64,000 nucleotides of DNA from Bacillus pumilus (lineage in GTDB: Bacteria; Bacillota; Bacilli; Bacillales; Bacillaceae): NCBI RefSeq assembly GCF_003431975.1, contig NZ_CP027116.1, forward strand, positions 434,001 through 498,000, written 5' to 3'. Shown here in pieces: positions 59,520 through 64,000 of the stretch (within the stretch, counting starts at the first letter, position 1; each line of letters opens with the position of its first letter). A program made the position numbers and the translations under genes. The notes beneath the pieces were generated by a model. That model did not search any database and was not told the origin of the DNA. It was given only the letters and a program-made list of their open reading frames with translations.

Positions 59520-61346
59520 ATGTACAGTTTGATGAAGCGTATTTTAATTGGTAAACCATTAAAATCACAGGCAGCAGGAGAACAAAAACTATCAAAAATC
59601 AAAGCGTTGGCATTATTGTCATCAGACGCATTATCATCAGTTGCATACGGTACAGAACAAATTTTGATTGTTCTTTCCGTCGTTAGTGCAGCAGCATTTT
59701 GGTACTCACTCCCGATTGCAGGTTGTGTATTAATTCTTTTAATGGCGTTAATTTTATCTTATCGCCAGATCATTTATGCTTATCCAGAAGGCGGAGGAGC
59801 TTATGTCGTCTCTAGCAGAAACTTAGGTGAAAAACCAGGACTGATCGCTGGCGGATCATTGCTTGTAGACTATATTTTGACTGTAGCAGTGAGCATTTCA
59901 GCGGGAACCGATGCCATCACATCGGCTTTTCCAGCACTATATCCATATCATGTTTTGATTTCCATTGTATTGGTCATCATCATTATGGTGCTCAACCTGC
60001 GTGGATTGACAGAATCAGCATCTATTTTGGCTTATCCTGTTTACTTGTTTGTATTCTCACTCCTTATATTAATTGGAGTCGGAGGCTTTAAATTGTTAAC
60101 AGGCGGTGTACCGCCAGCACCTGAACATACAGCGATAGGCACACACGTACAAGGAATTACATTATTTTTGTTATTAAAAGCTTTTTCATCTGGCTGTTCT
60201 GCTCTGACTGGAGTAGAAGCCATTTCAAATACGATTCCATCCTTTAAAAAACCAGCTGCACAAAACGCAGCGAGAACATTGTTGATGATGGGTGGATTAC
60301 TAGCTGTTTTATTTTTAGGTGTAACATTGCTTGCGTTTGGTTTCGGCATTTCACCAAAGCCAGAGGAAACGGTTATATCACAAATTGCCTCAGACACATT
60401 TGGACGTACATTTTTCTATTACGTCATTCAGGCAGTTACTGCTTTAATTTTGATATTAGCAGCAAATACCGGTTTTTCAGCCTTTCCATTATTGGCTGTC
60501 AATTTAGCAAAGGATAAATATATGCCGCGCATGTTTACTGTAAGAGGGGATCGGCTTGGTTACTCCAACGGCATTATCTTTTTAGGCGTAGCTTCCATGC
60601 TGCTCATCTGGTTGTTTGATGGGAAAACAGAACACCTCATCCCGTTATATGCTGTCGGTGTGTTCATTCCATTTACCCTCTCACAGACTGGTATGTGTGT
60701 GAAATGGATTCGAGAAAAACCACAGGGCTGGAAAACGAAAATGCCCATCAATATAGTGGGAGCGCTGATTTCTTTCACTGTTCTCATGATTCTTATTTTG
60801 ACCAAGTTCCACCTAGTATGGCCAGTATTTATTTTTATGCCAATTGTTCTATTTATCTTCCATTCCATTAAAAAGCATTACATGTCTGTTGGAGAACAAC
60901 TGCGTTTATTGAATGAAACAAAGCCTGTTGAGATTAAAGGAAATGTAGTCATCGTGCCGATAGCAGGTGTCACACGTGTCGTCGAACAATCTGTTCAATA
61001 TGCAAAATCTTTATCAGAGCAGGTTATAGCAGTGCATGTATCCTTTGATAAAGAAAAGGATAAGAAAATTGAAGAAGATTGGGAAAAACTCAATAGTGGT
61101 GTACGGCTTGTGATGCTGCATTCGTCCTATCGAAGTCTCATTCATCCGCTAGATAAGTTTCTTGAGACTGTTGAGGCAAAAGCAAATGCCCATCAATATA
61201 AAGTGATGGTGCTCGTGCCTCAATTTATCCCGAAAAAAAGATGGCACACCATTTTGCATAATCAATCTGCCTTTTTATTAAGATTCCGCCTATTATGGAA
61301 GCGGGATATTGTGGTAGCGACCCTGCCCTATCATTTTAAAAAGTAG
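59520..61346 (+). CDS. kimA: High-affinity potassium importer, KimA
   Basis: 608 residues, APC-fold KUP-like transporter. About 12 membrane segments fill residues 30-450 (SSDALSSVAYGTEQILIVLS at the first). A cytoplasmic C-terminal domain follows (about 470-608), which contacts the partner subunit and binds c-di-AMP in B. subtilis KimA. It couples K+ and H+ import. Expression is turned off by the preceding c-di-AMP riboswitch. ATG at 59520 after GAAGGAG. Confidence 0.95.
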   Translation: MYSLMKRILIGKPLKSQAAGEQKLSKIKALALLSSDALSSVAYGTEQILIVLSVVSAAAFWYSLPIAGCVLILLMALILSYRQIIYAYPEGGGAYVVSSRNLGEKPGLIAGGSLLVDYILTVAVSISAGTDAITSAFPALYPYHVLISIVLVIIIMVLNLRGLTESASILAYPVYLFVFSLLILIGVGGFKLLTGGVPPAPEHTAIGTHVQGITLFLLLKAFSSGCSALTGVEAISNTIPSFKKPAAQNAARTLLMMGGLLAVLFLGVTLLAFGFGISPKPEETVISQIASDTFGRTFFYYVIQAVTALILILAANTGFSAFPLLAVNLAKDKYMPRMFTVRGDRLGYSNGIIFLGVASMLLIWLFDGKTEHLIPLYAVGVFIPFTLSQTGMCVKWIREKPQGWKTKMPINIVGALISFTVLMILILTKFHLVWPVFIFMPIVLFIFHSIKKHYMSVGEQLRLLNETKPVEIKGNVVIVPIAGVTRVVEQSVQYAKSLSEQVIAVHVSFDKEKDKKIEEDWEKLNSGVRLVMLHSSYRSLIHPLDKFLETVEAKANAHQYKVMVLVPQFIPKKRWHTILHNQSAFLLRFRLLWKRDIVVATLPYHFKK

Positions 61347-61363
61347 CAGGAGCAAGTTGAAAC

Positions 61364-61389
61364 GTTTGATCAAAAGAATGCGGTGGTAT
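61364..61389 (+). promoter_or_regulatory. Sigma-B promoter of ydaP
   Basis: GTTTGA (61364-61369) and TGGTAT (61384-61389) with 14-bp spacing, the same layout as for ydaD and ydaG. ydaP is a known general-stress gene in B. subtilis. Confidence 0.65.
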
Positions 61390-61416
61390 GTAGTAAGAAA
61401 AAAGGAGTTTTCTCAC

Positions 61417-63138
61417 ATGCCGCAAAGAACCGCAGGAAAAGAAGTAACAGCGCTACTGGAAGAGTGGGGCGTGAAACATATTTATGGAATGCCCGGCGAC
61501 AGCATAAACGAATTGATTGAAGAACTAAGGCATGAATCAAGCCAAATACAATTTATCCAAACGAGACATGAAGAAGTGGCGGCACTTTCATCGGCGGCTG
61601 ATGCCAAGCTAACAGGTAAACTCGGTGTTTGCTTATCAATCGCAGGGCCGGGTGCTGTCCACTTATTAAATGGACTATACGATGCAAAAGCAGATGGTGC
61701 ACCAGTTTTAGCGATTGCAGGCCAGGTTGCTTCGGCTGAAGTAGGCAGAGACGCGTTCCAAGAAATCAAATTAGAGCGGATGTTTGACGATGTTGCTGTC
61801 TTTAATCAGCAGGTACAAACAGCAGAAGCGCTTCCTGACTTATTGAATCAAGCCATAAAAGCAGCTTATACCCATAAAGGTGTGGCAGTTCTCACCGTAT
61901 CGGATGACTTATTTTCTCAAAAAATTAAGCGGAAACCCGTTTATACATCTCCTCTTTATGTTGAGGGAGAAGTACGTCCGAAGAAAGATCAACTGTTAAA
62001 AGCAGCTCAGCTGATTAACGATGCGAAGAAGCCAGTCATCTTAGCAGGTAAAGGGTTAAGAAATGCAAAGGAAGAGCTTGTTTCGTTTGCAGAAAAGGCA
62101 GCTGCCCCTATCGTCATCACACTTCCTGCAAAAGGGGTTGTGCCAGACAGGCATCCATACTTTTTAGGTAACCTAGGTCAAATTGGAACGAAGCCAGCAT
62201 ATGAAGCGATGGAAGAATGCGATCTCTTAATTATGCTTGGAACCTCCTTTCCATATAGAGACTACTTACCGGAGGACACGCCAGCGATTCAGCTGGATAT
62301 TAAACCAGATCAAATCGGTAAAAGATATCCGGTAGATGTGGGAATCGTGAGTGACAGCAAGAGTGGTTTGCATGAACTAACCTCTTACATTGAATATAAA
62401 GAGCAGCGTGGTTTTCTTGAAGCTTGTACAGAGCATATGATGAAGTGGCGAGAAGAAATGGATAAGGAAAAATCCGTTGCTACGTCACCGCTGAAACCAC
62501 AGCAAGTTATTGCTAGATTAGAAGAAGCAGTCGAAGACGATGCCATTCTTTCAGTTGATGTTGGTAATGTGACGGTATGGATGGCACGTCATTTCGAAAT
62601 GAGACAGCAGGATTTCATTATTTCCAGCTGGCTAGCCACAATGGGCTGTGGTTTACCCGGTGCGATTTCGGCTAAGTTAAATGAACCGAACCGGCAAGCC
62701 ATTGCTGTCTGTGGTGACGGAGGCTTCACAATGGTCATGCAAGACTTTGTAACAGCAGTAAAATATAAACTGCCAATCGTTGTTGTGATTTTAAACAACA
62801 ACAACCTGGGTATGATTGAATATGAACAACAGGTAAAAGGAAACATCAACTATGGTATAGAGCTGGAGGATATTGATTTTGCTAAGTTTGCAGAAGCGTG
62901 TGGCGGCAAAGGAATCTCCGTGTCATCACATGAAGAACTAGCTCCAGCCTTTGATACAGCACTTCAATCGGATAAACCAGTCATTATTGATGTCGCTGTC
63001 GCCAATGAACCCCCGTTACCTGGGAAAATCACGTACACCCAAGCAGCAGGCTTCAGTAAATATTTATTGAAAAAATTCTTTGAAAAAGGTGAACTGGATA
63101 TCCCTCCACTCAAGAAAAGCCTCAAACGCTTTTTCTAA
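61417..63138 (+). CDS. ydaP: Thiamine-diphosphate pyruvate oxidase-like enzyme, YdaP
   Basis: 573 residues with the three ThDP-enzyme domains. The catalytic Glu is in TRHEEVAALSSAADAKLTG; the middle domain has LAGKGLRNAKEEL; the ThDP-Mg motif is GDGGFTMVMQDFVTAVKYKLPIVVVILNNN. It is closest to pyruvate oxidase/PoxB-like proteins, which convert pyruvate to acetate or acetyl phosphate. The frame begins at 61357, but the ATG at 61417 has AAAGGAG 9 nt upstream and the longer frame spans the sigma-B promoter. Confidence 0.9.
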   Translation: MPQRTAGKEVTALLEEWGVKHIYGMPGDSINELIEELRHESSQIQFIQTRHEEVAALSSAADAKLTGKLGVCLSIAGPGAVHLLNGLYDAKADGAPVLAIAGQVASAEVGRDAFQEIKLERMFDDVAVFNQQVQTAEALPDLLNQAIKAAYTHKGVAVLTVSDDLFSQKIKRKPVYTSPLYVEGEVRPKKDQLLKAAQLINDAKKPVILAGKGLRNAKEELVSFAEKAAAPIVITLPAKGVVPDRHPYFLGNLGQIGTKPAYEAMEECDLLIMLGTSFPYRDYLPEDTPAIQLDIKPDQIGKRYPVDVGIVSDSKSGLHELTSYIEYKEQRGFLEACTEHMMKWREEMDKEKSVATSPLKPQQVIARLEEAVEDDAILSVDVGNVTVWMARHFEMRQQDFIISSWLATMGCGLPGAISAKLNEPNRQAIAVCGDGGFTMVMQDFVTAVKYKLPIVVVILNNNNLGMIEYEQQVKGNINYGIELEDIDFAKFAEACGGKGISVSSHEELAPAFDTALQSDKPVIIDVAVANEPPLPGKITYTQAAGFSKYLLKKFFEKGELDIPPLKKSLKRFF

Positions 63139-63147
63139 AACAAATGT

Positions 63148-63182
63148 AGTCGGTCTTCTGAAAAGAAGGCTGACTTTTTTTG
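63148..63182 (+). terminator. Terminator of ydaP
   Basis: AGTCGGTCTTCT (63148-63159) pairs with AGAAGGCTGACT (63164-63175) then seven T. Confidence 0.85.
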
Positions 63183-63333
63183 TGATGATCTTCAGAAATC
63201 ATTTCAATTGTCACTTGCTTTAATCTCTATCAAAATATTTAGAAATTATTTTTGGAACTTAAAGCCTATTTTTCCAATTCGTTGAGAAAGGTAAAATAGA
63301 CTTTATGATCAATAATGGAGGGAGTGACTTCTT

Positions 63334-64000
63334 CTGGGCAAGATACTTGATGCAAAAGCACTAACAAGCGCCATGGACGCAAGGGCAAAACACTACCAGG
63401 AACTCCGTGAACAAATGGTAGATTTAAAAAAAGCACTTCAAGGCGTGGCAAACCTCGGTGATGACTTCACAGGAAAAGGTGCTGATAACATTAAAAGCTT
63501 CTACAAAGAGCTCGCCGGAAATGTAGACATGTTTATCAGCTTCATTGATAAGCAAAAATGCTTTCATGAAGGTGTTTCTGGAACACTTGATGATACAAAC
63601 TTTGGCGGTGACACCTTTGTAGAAGAACACTTTTTAGACAATGCAGTACATATGGGAATCAAGAATGCCAAAAGCATCGTAAAGGATCAAAAAAAGGCAC
63701 TCAAAACGATTTTTCAAGACATCGACGACCTCATTTCTCTAGAGGTATTTGACAGTAAAACCTTTGATGAAAAGATTGCAGAAGCGGAAGATGAACGGAA
63801 AAAGACGGTTAAAGATTTAATAGAGCTTGATCAACATTTAAAAGATGAATATGCTTTGTCAGAGACTGAGGAGAAGGCTACAATGGCATTGTACGCAGAA
63901 ATGATGAATGCGACAAATGACGGAAAAGCGATTTCTCCGATGAATTTTGACAAGAAAGCGTATCAAAATAGTGAAATCTACAAGGCAAAAAGCGATATTG
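63334..64000 (+). CDS. LXG-domain polymorphic toxin (N-terminal part, cut by window end)
   Basis: At least 222 residues are visible. The LXG N-terminus (GKILDAKALTSAMDARAKHYQELREQMVDLKKALQGVANLGDDFTGKGADNIKSFY) targets the protein for secretion by the Yuk/Ess type VII system. Long helices follow. The toxic C-terminal domain lies beyond the window. The frame opens after a TGA with CTT CTT CTG and no ATG, GTG or TTG precedes the conserved part. The CTG at 63334 sits 9 nt after GGGAG and may be a non-standard start. The next ATG, near 63373, would remove the conserved beginning. Confidence 0.8.
   Translation, partial: MGKILDAKALTSAMDARAKHYQELREQMVDLKKALQGVANLGDDFTGKGADNIKSFYKELAGNVDMFISFIDKQKCFHEGVSGTLDDTNFGGDTFVEEHFLDNAVHMGIKNAKSIVKDQKKALKTIFQDIDDLISLEVFDSKTFDEKIAEAEDERKKTVKDLIELDQHLKDEYALSETEEKATMALYAEMMNATNDGKAISPMNFDKKAYQNSEIYKAKSDI

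Noticed and set aside
1..64000. CRISPR arrays, insertion sequences, prophage, tRNA or rRNA genes
   Set aside because: Scanning by eye found no regularly spaced repeats, transposase or integrase, phage structural genes, or tRNA/rRNA-like sequences.

Overview
The window is a Bacillus chromosome segment, most likely from the B. pumilus / safensis / altitudinis group. This is judged by eye from protein similarity to B. subtilis families and from gene order; no search was run. It runs through blocks that correspond to the B. subtilis ycl, ycn, ycs and yda regions, with the yxe sulfur operon placed in front of them. I see no rRNA, tRNA, CRISPR array, complete insertion sequence or prophage. Most of it is core metabolism, with a few variable pockets.

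Layout. 1-7115: tail of an unidentified gene, then the yxeKLMNOPQ operon (uptake and breakdown of S-(2-succino)cysteine-type compounds). 7264-9459: yclJK two-component system. 9473-15298: a GAF-STAS stress-type regulator, aspartokinase III (thrD), ycnC-ycnB (TetR regulator and drug efflux), a small lipoprotein and yczG. 15329-20999: the GABA locus, gabR divergent from gabT - APC permease - gabD. 21003-24075: a flavodoxin-fold quinone reductase and the copper genes ycnJ-ycnI, without the repressor gene ycnK. 24426-27716: mtlAFD with its MtlR and CcpA sites; the activator gene mtlR lies at 41012. 27776-31619: chemotaxis receptor, RidA protein, and small membrane, VOC and excalibur-domain genes. 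31712-38027: ycsE and the 5-oxoprolinase cluster pxpA-ycsG-ycsI-kipI-kipA-kipR. 38039-43099: azoreductase, lipC, a C45-type hydrolase and mtlR. 43117-45468: ydaC, ydaD and ydaG.

45470-48972 is a variable island between ydaG and ydzA, where B. subtilis carries the lipid II flippase gene amj. Here the interval holds a hairpin-rich non-coding stretch of about 420 nt whose ends are complementary over 12 nt (a candidate large structured RNA), three tiny membrane-protein genes, and a two-pass membrane protein of about 750 residues behind a near-perfect sigma-W promoter. 49272-49836, where lrpC would be, holds only debris. Then come topB, the c-di-GMP-controlled exopolysaccharide operon ydaJKLMN, a c-di-AMP riboswitch with kimA (potassium import), ydaP (pyruvate oxidase) and the start of an LXG polymorphic toxin that runs off the window.

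Themes. Three genes (ydaD, ydaG, ydaP) carry sigma-B-like promoters of the same geometry. Envelope and osmotic control is represented by sigma-W, c-di-GMP (YdaK) and c-di-AMP (riboswitch). Nitrogen and carbon scavenging is represented by GABA, 5-oxoproline, mannitol and succinylated cysteine. Many starts were moved from the longest open frame to the codon preceded by a proper ribosome binding site. The strongest candidate for something undescribed is the RNA at 45507-45929 and the island around it.
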